Shown: piece after piece, positions 43,470-51,837 of the stretch
Layout: every line of letters starts with the position of its first letter
Numbering within the stretch: position 1 is the first letter of the stretch
From: CAYUTA01 sp964447605
GTDB lineage: Bacteria; Bacillota; Clostridia; Christensenellales; CAG-138
Direction of reading: 5' to 3'
Length of the DNA: 64,000 bases
Assembly (NCBI GenBank): GCA_964447605.1
Contig: CAYUTA010000002.1
Location: forward strand, 21,399-85,398
Translations under genes and position numbers: made by a program
Notes under the pieces: generated by a model
The model's input: the letters and a program-made list of their open reading frames with translations, nothing else
Told to the model about the DNA's origin: nothing
Database searches by the model: none

Positions 43470-44713
43470 TTGCTGAAATCGTATCCGTCGGCACGGAGTT
43501 GCTTATGGGGCAGGTGGTCAATACCGACGCGCAGTTCATTGCGCAGCGGCTCGCCCCGCTTGGATACCAGGTGTTTTACCACATCACCGTGGGCGACAAT
43601 GCGCGGCGCTTAACCGGCGTTGTTCACCGCGCCATCGAACGCTCGGACGTGGTTGTGTTCACCGGCGGCCTGGGGCCGACCGACGACGACCTGACGAAAG
43701 AAACCGTGGCCGCGGCGCTGGGGCTGACGTGTGAACCGTTTCCCGAGGAGGTTGAGCGGCTCACGCGCTTTTTTGCCGAGCGTGGCTACGAAATGACGCC
43801 CAATAATCTCAAGCAGGCATGCTTCCCAAAGGGCTCCGTCATTCTGCCCAATCGAAACGGCACCGCCCCCGGCTGCATCATGCGGGCGGCGGACAAAACG
43901 GCCATCCTGCTGCCGGGGCCTCCGCGTGAGCTGTGCCCCATGTTTGAAAACTACGCCATGCCCTATCTTGAGAAGATGAGCAACGCCAGCCTGTATTCGC
44001 GCGAGCTGCGTATCTTCGGCATGGGCGAGTCGGACGTGACCTACCGCATTCGCGATATCATTGAAAACCAGACCAACCCGACCGTCGCGCCGTATGTCAA
44101 GCTATGCGAGGTCACGCTGCGCGTCACCGCCAAGTGCGCCGACCCTGCGGAGGGCGAGCGGATGGCCGCGGGCATGATTGGACAAATCCGCCAGCGGCTG
44201 GGCGACGTGGTGTATTCCGTTGACGGCGAACCCCTGCCTGCGCTCTGCGCGAGGCTGCTGACCGGGCGCGGCAAGACGCTGGCCGTAGCCGAAAGCTGTA
44301 CGGGCGGACTCGTTGCGGGAGCGTGCGTGGACATTCCGGGCAGCTCAAGGTTCTTTCTCGAGGGCTGCGTGACATACTCCAACGACGCCAAGAAGCGGCG
44401 CCTCGGGGTTTCGCCGCAGACGCTTTCGGCTTACGGCGCGGTCAGCGAGCAGTGCGCGCGTGAGATGGCCGAAGGCATGCGGCGCTCCTCCGGCGCGGAC
44501 TATGCGCTGGGCACCACGGGCATTGCCGGACCGGACGGCGGCACGGCGGAAAAGCCGGTCGGCACGGTATATGTCGCGCTTGCCTCACCCGAAGGCACGC
44601 GGGTGCAAAAGTTCCTGTTGCATGGGGACCGCGAGCGTATACGGTACGCCGCAATGCTCAATGGATTCGATATTTTGCGCCGTCACCTCTGTACTTGTGC
44701 CGCGCATACATGA
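43466..44713 (+). CDS. cinA: CinA family protein (MoaB-like domain plus nicotinamide-nucleotide amidase)
   Basis: 415 residues. The N-terminal domain has EIVSVGTELLMGQVVNTDAQ and FTGGLGPTDDDLTKE. The C-terminal amidase domain has VAESCTGGLVAGACVDIPGS and TGIAGPDGGTAEKPVGTVY. The protein hydrolyses ADP-ribose and deamidates NMN in pyridine nucleotide recycling, and is found before recA in many Firmicutes. ATGA-coupled to pgsA. Confidence 0.95.
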   Translation: MIAEIVSVGTELLMGQVVNTDAQFIAQRLAPLGYQVFYHITVGDNARRLTGVVHRAIERSDVVVFTGGLGPTDDDLTKETVAAALGLTCEPFPEEVERLTRFFAERGYEMTPNNLKQACFPKGSVILPNRNGTAPGCIMRAADKTAILLPGPPRELCPMFENYAMPYLEKMSNASLYSRELRIFGMGESDVTYRIRDIIENQTNPTVAPYVKLCEVTLRVTAKCADPAEGERMAAGMIGQIRQRLGDVVYSVDGEPLPALCARLLTGRGKTLAVAESCTGGLVAGACVDIPGSSRFFLEGCVTYSNDAKKRRLGVSPQTLSAYGAVSEQCAREMAEGMRRSSGADYALGTTGIAGPDGGTAEKPVGTVYVALASPEGTRVQKFLLHGDRERIRYAAMLNGFDILRRHLCTCAAHT

Positions 44714-44719
44714 TATAAT
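44714..44719 (+). promoter_or_regulatory. Possible recA -10 element
   Basis: TATAAT directly after the cinA stop, with no convincing -35. In the 169 bases between cinA and recA no Firmicute LexA box (GAAC-N4-GTTC) is visible, so SOS control of recA is not evident from sequence. Confidence 0.35.
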
Positions 44720-44882
44720 GTCCGCATAGTTCATTTTGCGCCTGCGGCGGCATCTGAGCCGCCCGCTCGTGATGCGGAGCTGCCGGGGCGGCGGAATGCG
44801 TCCATTTCTAGTTAGAAAAGGTTTTGAACGGGGAAACGGCAACAAAAGAGACCGGAATTTTTGAAGATGCGAGGATACCAAG

Positions 44883-46028
44883 ATGGTTGAAAAGGACAAG
44901 GCGCTGGAAATCGCGCTGGGGCAAATTGAAAAACAGTTCGGCAAGGGCGCGATTATGAAGCTTGGCGATGCGGCGGCGCGCGTGCAGGTCTCCGTCATCC
45001 CGACCGGCTGCCTGGAGTTGGACTACGCGCTGGGCGTAGGCGGGATTCCCCGCGGCAGAATCATCGAGATTTACGGCCCCGAATCGTCGGGTAAAACCAC
45101 CATTGCGCTGCATGTGGTTGCGCAGGCGCAAAAGAGCGGCGGGACCGCCGCGTTCATCGACGCCGAGCATGCGCTTGACCCCGCCTATGCCGAGAATCTG
45201 GGCGTGCGGGTGGACGAACTGTACGTCAGCCAGCCGGATACCGGCGAGCAGGCGCTCGAGATTACCGAAGCGCTCGTACGCAGCGGCGCAATCGACGTAA
45301 TTGTGGTCGACTCCGTCGCCGCGCTCGTGCCAAAGGCCGAAATCGAGGGCGACATGGGCGATTCCCACGTGGGCCTTCAGGCAAGGCTGATGTCGCAGGC
45401 GCTGCGCAAGCTGGCCGGCGCGATCAGCAAATCCAATACGGTCGTCATCTTTATCAACCAGCTGCGCGAGAAGGTCGGCGTTATGTTCGGCAATCCCGAG
45501 ACGACGACCGGCGGCAAGGCGCTCAAATTTTACGCCACCATCCGACTCGATGTGCGCCGTATCGACGCGCTGAAGGACGGCACGAACATCGTCGGCAACC
45601 GCACACGCGTCAAGGTGGTTAAAAATAAGGTTGCCCCGCCGTTTAAGACCGCTGAGTTCGATATGATCTACGGCGAGGGCATCTCGCGCGAGGGCTCGCT
45701 GCTCGACATGGCGGTCAACCGCAAGATCGTGCAGAAATCCGGCGCGTGGTTTGCTTATGGAGACATCCGTCTCGGACAGGGCCGCGAAAACACGCGCCAG
45801 TTCCTCAAGGACAACCCGGAATTGACCAATGAGATCGAGACCAGGCTGCGTGCGGTGTTTGAAGAAGAGCGCAAGCAGGCCGCTGCGGCGGCGGAAGCCA
45901 AGCGCGCCGCCATGCGTCCCGAAGCCGCGCCTTCACCCGCTGCCGCTCCGCAAAGCGCGCCCGCCAAGGCTGCGTCTGCACGCGCCTCGGCGCCCCGCGA
46001 GCTGCCGCCGCTGCCGGACGCAAAATGA
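44883..46028 (+). CDS. recA: Recombinase RecA
   Basis: 381 residues. P-loop GPESSGKTT (from residue 65), FIDAEHALDP, DSVAALVPKAE and the L2 loop segment INQLREKVGVMFGNPETTTGG are all present. The last 45 residues are an Ala/Pro-rich tail rather than the usual acidic tail. It drives homologous recombination and SOS activation. AGGA lies eight bases before the ATG. Confidence 0.98.
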   Translation: MVEKDKALEIALGQIEKQFGKGAIMKLGDAAARVQVSVIPTGCLELDYALGVGGIPRGRIIEIYGPESSGKTTIALHVVAQAQKSGGTAAFIDAEHALDPAYAENLGVRVDELYVSQPDTGEQALEITEALVRSGAIDVIVVDSVAALVPKAEIEGDMGDSHVGLQARLMSQALRKLAGAISKSNTVVIFINQLREKVGVMFGNPETTTGGKALKFYATIRLDVRRIDALKDGTNIVGNRTRVKVVKNKVAPPFKTAEFDMIYGEGISREGSLLDMAVNRKIVQKSGAWFAYGDIRLGQGRENTRQFLKDNPELTNEIETRLRAVFEEERKQAAAAAEAKRAAMRPEAAPSPAAAPQSAPAKAASARASAPRELPPLPDAK

Positions 46029-46056
46029 TGCGGCGGCTTTGTTTTGCCGCACTTTT
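46029..46056 (+). terminator. Terminator after recA
   Basis: TGCGGC (46029-46034) pairs with GCCGCA (46046-46051), followed by CTTTTATT, immediately after the recA stop. Confidence 0.55.
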
Positions 46057-46284
46057 ATTCAACCGTAAAAGCATGGTTTCGTTTGTCGGGGCAATTCCCT
46101 GCTTTCAGGAGAGGCCGCCTATGCGGGGCTCATCCGGGATTCGGCGGAATTCCGTTTGCCGGCGGACGGTTGTTTTCAATTGCATTTCGACTGTACAACA
46201 GACGGCTATTCAACGCGCCGCCTGACCGGGAAACCGGATCTCGCTACAAAAAACACTTTAAACACTTTGGAAGAGGACGTGCAA

Positions 46285-47166
46285 ATGACCGCAAAACTAT
46301 CGGAACTCTCGCGCAAGACCATTTTGAAAATGCAGCAGAACGAAGTGACCGAATGGGCCACCTACCGCGCGCTGGCGAGCCGCGAAAAGAGCGCGCACAA
46401 TAAGGCCGTCCTCATACGCCTTTCCGATGAGGAGCTTGCGCATGCAAAGATCTGGCAGAATTATACCGGACAGGCGCTCAGGCCGGAGCGGCTCAAGGTG
46501 TTCTGGCGGCGGATAATCGCGCTTTTGATGGGTTTTACGTTCACCATTAAGCGCATGGAGAAGGGCGAGAGCACCGCGGGGGACATCTACCGCGCCCTTT
46601 CTGATGAGGTGCCGGAGAGCATGACGATTGCCGAGCAGGAGGATGCGCACGAGCAGGCGCTCATCGGCATGCTCGATGAGGAACGGTTGCAGTATGTAGG
46701 CTCCATGGTGCTCGGCCTCAACGATGCGCTGGTGGAGCTGACCGGCGCGCTGGCCGGCATTACGTTTGCGTTGCAGAACACGCGGCTGGTCGCGTTGTCC
46801 GGCCTGATTACGGGAATCTCCGCAACGCTTTCCATGGCCAGTTCGGAATTCCTCTCCGCAAAAAGCGACGGCGACCCGAACGCGTTTAAATCCTGCACGT
46901 ATACCGGCATTGCATACCTGGTCACCGTGGCGCTGCTTGTGTTGCCCTATCTGCTGTTTTCCAATGAGAACTATCTGTGGGCGCTGATTACGATGCTCGT
47001 CATCGTGGTATGCATCATTGCGTTTTTCAGCTATTATATTGCCGTTGCCAAGGACTTGTCCTTCAAAAAGCGGTTCCTGGAAATGTTCTGCATCAGCCTG
47101 GGCGTGGCGGTGTTCGCATTCTTTGTCGGCCTGCTGGCCAAAGAGCTGCTCGGCGTAGACCTGTAA
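46285..47166 (+). CDS. Ferritin-like/VIT1 membrane protein (MbfA-type)
   Basis: 293 residues from ATG 46285 (AGAGGA upstream). The first 135 residues are a ferritin-like helical domain with Glu/His ligands (EVTEWATYRALASRE, DEELAHAKIW, AEQEDAHEQALIGML). The C-terminal VIT1/CCC1 domain has GLNDALVELTGALAG, SMASSEFLSAKS and about four to five membrane segments. This fusion exports iron or manganese in known members. It stands alone between recA and a convergent gene. The 256-base gap upstream shows only a weak promoter-like TTGTTT-N18-TACAAC. Confidence 0.9.
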   Translation: MTAKLSELSRKTILKMQQNEVTEWATYRALASREKSAHNKAVLIRLSDEELAHAKIWQNYTGQALRPERLKVFWRRIIALLMGFTFTIKRMEKGESTAGDIYRALSDEVPESMTIAEQEDAHEQALIGMLDEERLQYVGSMVLGLNDALVELTGALAGITFALQNTRLVALSGLITGISATLSMASSEFLSAKSDGDPNAFKSCTYTGIAYLVTVALLVLPYLLFSNENYLWALITMLVIVVCIIAFFSYYIAVAKDLSFKKRFLEMFCISLGVAVFAFFVGLLAKELLGVDL

Positions 47167-47381
47167 TGCGCGTTTTTCCGCGAACGGTCCGCATAACGGT
47201 CGGTTAACCCGCTTATGCAGATAAGGACCATGACGGCCGCGCGCCATGGCGCAAATTTTGCACGCGGCCTCGGCCTCGGGAACGGCTGCGCCGTTTGTCG
47301 GGTTTGCCGCATGCAGCGCGTCAGATCACACCGCACATGTCGCTGATTTTGATGGATTGCCCGGTTGATCCTGCTTTTTTC

Positions 47382-47421
47382 GTCAGGGGATTGGCGGAGC
47401 AATCCCGTTGACGCCTTTTTT
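47382..47421 (+). terminator. Intrinsic terminator between convergent genes
   Basis: GTCA-GGGGATT pairs with AATCCC-GT-TGAC (47382-47412), then GCC and TTTTTT. It is oriented to end plus-strand transcription from the MbfA-type gene 215 bases upstream. Confidence 0.75.
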
Positions 47422-47451
47422 ATCCGGCGGATTGGCCGCGCGGCGGGCGCG

Positions 47452-48558
47452 TCAGGCGTTGTCCCGGCACCAGCTGTCAATCGCGCCGGCGATGCGCTCC
47501 ATGTCCTCAATTCCATATCTCTGGTCGCAGATAACCGAAAGCTCCTGCGCATACAGCGTCCGCATAGCGGGGTCCGCGGGATGCGCCTCGCTCAACGGCC
47601 AATGGCGCGGGCAATAGATGCGCTGCTCAATGAGCGCCCGGCACAGCATGTCGCGCTTTTCCGGGCGCACCACAAGCGGCAGGTACAGCGGGCAATCGCC
47701 GTCCTGCAACGCGTCGTACAGCAGCGCAAACGGCGCATTTTGGATGTGCTTGAGCCGCAGCAGCAGGTGCGTTGCGTTTTGGCGGCGTTTCTCAATCAGC
47801 CTGTCCGCATTCAGCCTTTGGAACGCGTCTACAGAAGCCGCTTCGGCCGCATAACCGCTGTTTTCCTCCTCCAGCAACGCTTCCGCCTCGCGATAAAGCG
47901 AGAGAAACCGCGCCTTGTCACCCATGCAGCCGCTTTCAATAAACGCGGTCTTGAAGCGCATGGCCTGGGTCCGCAGCGCAAGATAACGCGCGTGCGTTCT
48001 TTCGCAATCAATGCGCATAGGCGGCAGCAGGCGGCTTTGCAGCGCCGTGTAATTGGTATAAAACCATTTGCGGTAGCTGGTGAACGTGTAATCGGCAAGC
48101 GCTTCCATGGCGCCGGTGTCCGAAAACGCCATCTGGGTTCGGTCATACAGCAGAATCTGTCCGCGCCGCTTGCATTGCCGCGCCTGCGACAGCATGCGCG
48201 AATCTGAAAATCCAAAGTACTCCGGCAGATAAACGACGTCGCAGCCTTCCACGGCTGAAAAGTCAAAATGCAACGCCTTGTCAAACGATACGTTATAGAA
48301 ACGGATTTCTATCCCCGGCCGCAGGAACGGCTGAATCATCGTGTGGCAGCAGTAGGAAGGCAGGCAGATGTGAAAGCCGCCAAGGCGCATGAGCAGATCC
48401 TGCGCAATCGCATTAAGGGCGGTACGCCCGGAAAGGACGGCCCGCTTCTCCCCGCAGCAATCCGCGCGGCAGCGGTCTGTGCGCCCGTCCGTCTTTTCTG
48501 ATATATACAGCGTGTCGTCCCACCAGAATTCTCCGCCAATTTCTGAAAGGAGGGCCAT
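47452..48558 (-). CDS. Divergent DegT/AHBA-like PLP aminotransferase-fold protein
   Basis: 368 residues from ATG 48558 (GGAGG upstream). The layout suggests fold type I: SGRTALNAIAQDLL near the N-terminus, CLPSYCCHTMIQPF, DVVYLPEYFGF, LYDRTQMAFSD in the PLP-Asp region and FTSYRKWFYTNYTAL where DegT-family enzymes carry the Schiff-base Lys. The residues after the Lys lack the usual GGL loop, so activity may be altered. No sugar-nucleotide genes are nearby. It resembles transaminases only by motif order, so this is a tentative call. Confidence 0.55.
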   Translation of the reverse strand: MALLSEIGGEFWWDDTLYISEKTDGRTDRCRADCCGEKRAVLSGRTALNAIAQDLLMRLGGFHICLPSYCCHTMIQPFLRPGIEIRFYNVSFDKALHFDFSAVEGCDVVYLPEYFGFSDSRMLSQARQCKRRGQILLYDRTQMAFSDTGAMEALADYTFTSYRKWFYTNYTALQSRLLPPMRIDCERTHARYLALRTQAMRFKTAFIESGCMGDKARFLSLYREAEALLEEENSGYAAEAASVDAFQRLNADRLIEKRRQNATHLLLRLKHIQNAPFALLYDALQDGDCPLYLPLVVRPEKRDMLCRALIEQRIYCPRHWPLSEAHPADPAMRTLYAQELSVICDQRYGIEDMERIAGAIDSWCRDNA

Positions 48559-48953
48559 TTCCCTTTGCCTCCAAACCAAAGCATTATCCGTTTAACCGGG
48601 TGTCGGCGCCCGCCCGCTCGGCATATGACAATGGGCCGTAACTGAAACAGCCCTCCCCCGCCGGCCCGCCTTTGCGCTGACCGCCGCTTTTTGATTGTAT
48701 TACTTTACCACAGCGGCGCATAAGAAACAATCGCACGGTCAAAAAAAGGCCGCCGGACTGGTCTGCCCGCGGCCCGCGCATATCAATTTTTGAATGATGC
48801 ATACGGTTATCGATTCTGACCATCGGACTCAACGACTGGGTGCACGCCCGCTCTATCAATTAAAAGATTAACCGCCGCACGCGCCTGTTTGCCGATTGAA
48901 AAACGGCCGTTTGCCATAGGGCCCGCCCTTATCGCAAAGCCGCCGCTTCAGAA
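48559..48953. other. 395-base gap, no firm gene
   Basis: A 36-codon minus-strand frame (48807-48917, behind AAGGGCGG) is the only candidate, too short to support. No terminator with a clean T tract was found. The stretch must carry the promoter of the DegT-like gene. Confidence 0.3.
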
Positions 48954-49226
48954 TCACATTTTATGAAAGGGCCTGCTTAACTGCGCGTATAACTGCGCCT
49001 TTACATCGGCGGTGGTTTGACACGAATAATCCTTACCGGTAATATAGCCGGCCGCGCTGCGCCACTGCTCTATCGAATAGGTTTCATCCGCAATTCCGCC
49101 GACCACCCGGAGCAGGGCTTCCGCCCACAGCGGCTCGTGAAGATTGGAAAGATATGGACACCCGACTTCCTGTTGCAGTGTGTCGAGCAGATCGCCTTCC
49201 CTTGCAGATTTCCGTTCAGCGTCCAT
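48954..49226 (-). CDS. Small protein of unknown function
   Basis: 90 residues from ATG 49226, with GGAGAGG six bases upstream. The open frame extends to 49484, but that part lies in repeat DNA and is not protein-like. The product is hydrophilic and helical (EGDLLDTLQQEVGCPYLSNL, then ADVKAQLYAQLSRPFHK). No family recognised. Its upstream region holds two 52-base tandem repeats, each with a TATAAT on the plus strand. Confidence 0.6.
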   Translation of the reverse strand: MDAERKSAREGDLLDTLQQEVGCPYLSNLHEPLWAEALLRVVGGIADETYSIEQWRSAAGYITGKDYSCQTTADVKAQLYAQLSRPFHKM

Positions 49227-49251
49227 TCCGCACCTCTCCTGTATTCTGGCG

Positions 49252-49325
49252 AATAAAGCAGACTTTGTCGACCGAAGCATGTATAATACAAACAGATTTG
49301 GTTTATAAAGCAGACTTTGTCGACC
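49252..49325. repeat. Tandem repeat with GTCGAC core, two units 52 bases apart
   Basis: AATAAAGCAGACTTTGTCGA (49252-49271) recurs at 49304-49323 with one change at the left end; both units continue with CC. Each unit also has TATAAT at the same offset (49282-49287 and 49334-49339). A third copy lies inverted at 49457-49480. Possible roles are a regulator-binding array or a short dispersed element. Confidence 0.7.
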
Positions 49326-49456
49326 ACTTCTAATATAATATCCTACAGACGTTAATTTGGGGATATTGGGCTGAAGCCACAAAAAAGAATCGGAAAATAA
49401 GCAGCCGTATCGCATTTTTACATGAAATTTTGATGCAAAAACTGCAATTTTTCGTT

Positions 49457-49480
49457 GGTCGACAAAGTCTACCTTATTTA
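49457..49480 (-). repeat. Inverted third copy of the GTCGAC repeat
   Basis: Read on the minus strand it shares AGACTTTGTCGACC exactly with the two tandem copies, but without the TATAAT downstream. With the other copies it brackets about 200 bases of AT-rich DNA. Confidence 0.65.
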
Positions 49481-49715
49481 CCATTTTTTTTATAAATTCT
49501 TATCGGGGTGCACAGCGTCGGAATTCGTTCAAGCCGTATCCCGTTTGCCCTGGGCAGCAGGCGGGCGCAGGGTCCAGCGTCCGTCCAAAACAATTCATCC
49601 GCGCGCGGCTTGCGCTGCATGCCGGTTTTCCAGCGCAACGCCCGCCTTTAAGGACGGCGGCGCGCCCCCCCCCCGCCTCAAACAACAAAAGGCCGCCCAC
49701 AATTTATCCGCAGGG

Positions 49716-49748
49716 CAAACGCATGAACATACAATTTACATGCGTTTG
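49716..49748. promoter_or_regulatory. Perfect 10-bp inverted repeat upstream of the atp promoter
   Basis: CAAACGCATG (49716-49725) and CATGCGTTTG (49739-49748), 13-base loop, ending 23 bases before the -35. It could be a regulator site or the end of an upstream transcript. The 49485-49715 stretch has no gene and includes a C10 run at 49665-49674. Confidence 0.45.
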
Positions 49749-49771
49749 TCGTGATTTGCCCGGTATTCTGC

Positions 49772-49800
49772 TTGCCGCAGCTGGATTTCAGTGATATAAT
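49772..49800 (+). promoter_or_regulatory. SigmaA promoter of the ATP synthase operon
   Basis: TTGCCG (49772-49777), a 17-base spacer and TATAAT (49795-49800) with an extended -10 TG, 55 bases before the first gene. Confidence 0.75.
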
Positions 49801-49855
49801 ATACAATCGCCTGAGCGGCTGTCATCCGTTTTTGGCTGGAAAGGAGCGTACCCTG

Positions 49856-50152
49856 GTGGGCTTGCTTGTCGTAGGAATCGGCGCCGCCGCAGGCGCGGGC
49901 GCATATGTTTTATTATCGTTTGCCACAGGCGCCATTTTGCGCGGCGACGCTGCGCGCGCAACGCTGCCCATGTTGGCCAATATCGCCGTTCTCTTCGCCG
50001 CGCTGCTCGGTACGGCGCTGCTGGCCAAGCCATATATCGTCTGGATGGGCGCCGGGCTTGCCGCCGGATTGATTTTAAGCGCCGCAATACGGTTGCTCGC
50101 CAACCTGCGCGGGGGAAAGAACGGCGGCGGAAAAGGAAAGGGAAAGCAATGA
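49856..50152 (+). CDS. Small membrane protein heading the atp operon (AtpI-like)
   Basis: 98 residues from GTG 49856, with AAAGGAG nine bases upstream; the open frame reaches 49751, upstream of the promoter. Three hydrophobic segments and a Gly/Lys-rich tail. Position in front of atpB and the topology suggest the AtpI role (assembly or ion supply), but sequence similarity is weak. ATGA-coupled to atpB. Confidence 0.6.
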   Translation: MGLLVVGIGAAAGAGAYVLLSFATGAILRGDAARATLPMLANIAVLFAALLGTALLAKPYIVWMGAGLAAGLILSAAIRLLANLRGGKNGGGKGKGKQ

Positions 50153-51054
50153 ATCTGAAAACCTGCCTGTTTGCGGCGCTCGGCACGCTGATGATCCTTG
50201 CCGGAGCCGTTCTGCGCAAACGCGCCGGCCGGCTTTCTCCATTGCCCGAGGATGCGCCGGAAAAGGTGCGGCGGGCGTACCGCTGGCGCAAACGCCTGCC
50301 GGCCATCCTGTTCTGGGCTGGCGTGTGGCTGGCCGTATCCGAAGCAATTACGCTGATTTTCGGACCGGCGCAGGCGTCGTTCGAAGTTTCCATCTTCGCC
50401 CCGGTCACCAGCCTGTTTGGGCTGACGTTCAGCAACACGGTCATAACGGGCTGGATTCTGGTTGCCGTTCTTGCGCTTCTGGCGGTATGGTTCCGGTTGA
50501 TCGTGTTCCCGCGCTTTTCCAACCGGCCGACAGGATTTCAAAATGCAATCGAGCTTGCCGTAGAGCAGCTTTCCAAGTACTGCGAAGGACGGCTGAGCAG
50601 GCCCCTTGGCGAAAACCTTTCCGCATACATGTTTGCGGTGGCCGTCTACATGGTTGGCGCGGCGGCGGTGGAATTGTTTGGCCGGCGAGCGCCGACAAGC
50701 GACGTCACCATGACGTTCGCCCTGGCGCTGATCACTTTTTTACTGATCAATTTTTACGGCCTCCGGCTTAAGGGCATCGGAGGACGCATTCGGGCGATGG
50801 CGCAGCCTACGCCGGTGATTCTGCCCATCAATATCCTTTCCAGCGTGGCCGTACCCGTCTCGCTTGCCTGCCGTCTGTTCGGCAACATGCTCGGCGGTAT
50901 GATCGTCATGGAACTGCTCTATTATGCGCTTGGAAACTTTGCCTTCGGCGCGCCCGCGCTGCTGGGGCTTTACTTCAACGTGTTCCATCCGCTGATTCAG
51001 GCGTTTATCTTCATCACACTGTCGTTGACGTTTATTAACGAAGCGATCGAATAA
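50149..51054 (+). CDS. atpB: F-type ATP synthase subunit a
   Basis: 301 residues with about seven membrane segments. The stator Arg lies in SLACRLFGNMLGGMIVMELL, and the C-terminal segment VFHPLIQAFIFITLSLTFI is characteristic. The protein is longer at the N-terminus than usual, with an extra hydrophobic segment and a basic loop (residues 1-50). It forms the ion half-channels against the c-ring. Confidence 0.95.
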   Translation: MNLKTCLFAALGTLMILAGAVLRKRAGRLSPLPEDAPEKVRRAYRWRKRLPAILFWAGVWLAVSEAITLIFGPAQASFEVSIFAPVTSLFGLTFSNTVITGWILVAVLALLAVWFRLIVFPRFSNRPTGFQNAIELAVEQLSKYCEGRLSRPLGENLSAYMFAVAVYMVGAAAVELFGRRAPTSDVTMTFALALITFLLINFYGLRLKGIGGRIRAMAQPTPVILPINILSSVAVPVSLACRLFGNMLGGMIVMELLYYALGNFAFGAPALLGLYFNVFHPLIQAFIFITLSLTFINEAIE

Positions 51055-51066
51055 GGGAGGAAAAAG

Positions 51067-51288
51067 ATGATGGATCTCACCCCAATCGGCGTCGGACTGG
51101 CGCTGCTGCCCGCTATGGGCGCCGGTATCATGATGGGCTTTGCAACGGGTAAGGCCGTGGAGGCCGTCGCGCGGCAGCCGGAGGCCTCCGGCAAAATTAA
51201 CTCCATCCTGCTGCTGGGCCTCGCTCTGGTGGAGTCGACCGCCATCTACGGCTTTGTCACGGCTTTAATCATGCTGTTTGTCAAGTAG
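51067..51288 (+). CDS. atpE: F-type ATP synthase subunit c
   Basis: 73 residues in two membrane helices with the polar loop ARQPEA. The ion-carrying acid is Glu56 in ALVESTAIYG. Ser57, Thr58 and Tyr61 match sodium-binding c subunits, but the helix-1 Gln of that signature is Met23 here. Ion preference is therefore open. GGGAGG lies six bases before the first of two ATGs. Ends in TAG. Confidence 0.96.
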   Translation: MMDLTPIGVGLALLPAMGAGIMMGFATGKAVEAVARQPEASGKINSILLLGLALVESTAIYGFVTALIMLFVK

Positions 51289-51303
51289 CGGGGGGCGGGC
51301 AAA

Positions 51304-51837
51304 ATGGAAGGCTACAGCATTCAGGCCGTCATCAGCAGCGTGCTGCTCCACATGCTCAACATCGTGGTGCTGTTTATTGTGCTGCGCGCGCTGGTCTATA
51401 AGCCCGTACGCAAATTCCTGCAGGCGCGCACCGACCGCGTGCAGGCCGAGCGCGAACAGATCGGAGCCGAACGCGCGGAGGCGGAGACGCTGCACGCACA
51501 ATATGCCGCAGAGCTTGCAAAGGCCCATGACGATGCGGATAAGCAGGCGACGGAGCTGCTCGCGCGCGCCAACGACGCGGCGCACGCCATGCAGGTACAG
51601 GCCGAGGCCGAGGCGAAAAAAATTGTCGCGCGCGCCAAACAGCAGGCGCAGCATACGCATGAGGACGCCGTCCGCCAGCTCAAGCGCGACGCGGCCGATA
51701 TCGCGGTGGAAATCTCCTCGCGCGTGCTGGAGCGCGAGGTCAGCGAGCAGGATAACGCGCACATCATCGACGCATATTTCAACGCGCTCAAGCCGCAGGA
51801 GCCGCCACAGCAGAGCGCGGGCAAGGGAAGCGTATGA
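51304..51837 (+). CDS. atpF: F-type ATP synthase subunit b
   Basis: 177 residues: one N-terminal membrane segment followed by a long charged coiled coil rich in Ala, Glu and Gln, ending with ISSRVLEREVSEQDN, which is typical of b subunits. It forms the peripheral stalk. The C-terminal tail is Pro/Gln-rich. The stop overlaps the delta gene as ATGA. Confidence 0.93.
   Translation: MEGYSIQAVISSVLLHMLNIVVLFIVLRALVYKPVRKFLQARTDRVQAEREQIGAERAEAETLHAQYAAELAKAHDDADKQATELLARANDAAHAMQVQAEAEAKKIVARAKQQAQHTHEDAVRQLKRDAADIAVEISSRVLEREVSEQDNAHIIDAYFNALKPQEPPQQSAGKGSV

Noticed and set aside
44720..44882. LexA box before recA
   Set aside because: GAACGGGGAAAC near 44825 was considered but does not match the GAAC-N4-GTTC operator.
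48807..48917. 36-codon minus-strand ORF with AAGGGCGG upstream
   Set aside because: Too short to separate from chance; the resemblance of its middle to the end of the SIMPL protein is only a few residues.
49455..49754. Plus-strand ORF of 99 codons upstream of the atp operon
   Set aside because: Begins inside the inverted repeat and runs through a C10 tract; no family-like sequence.
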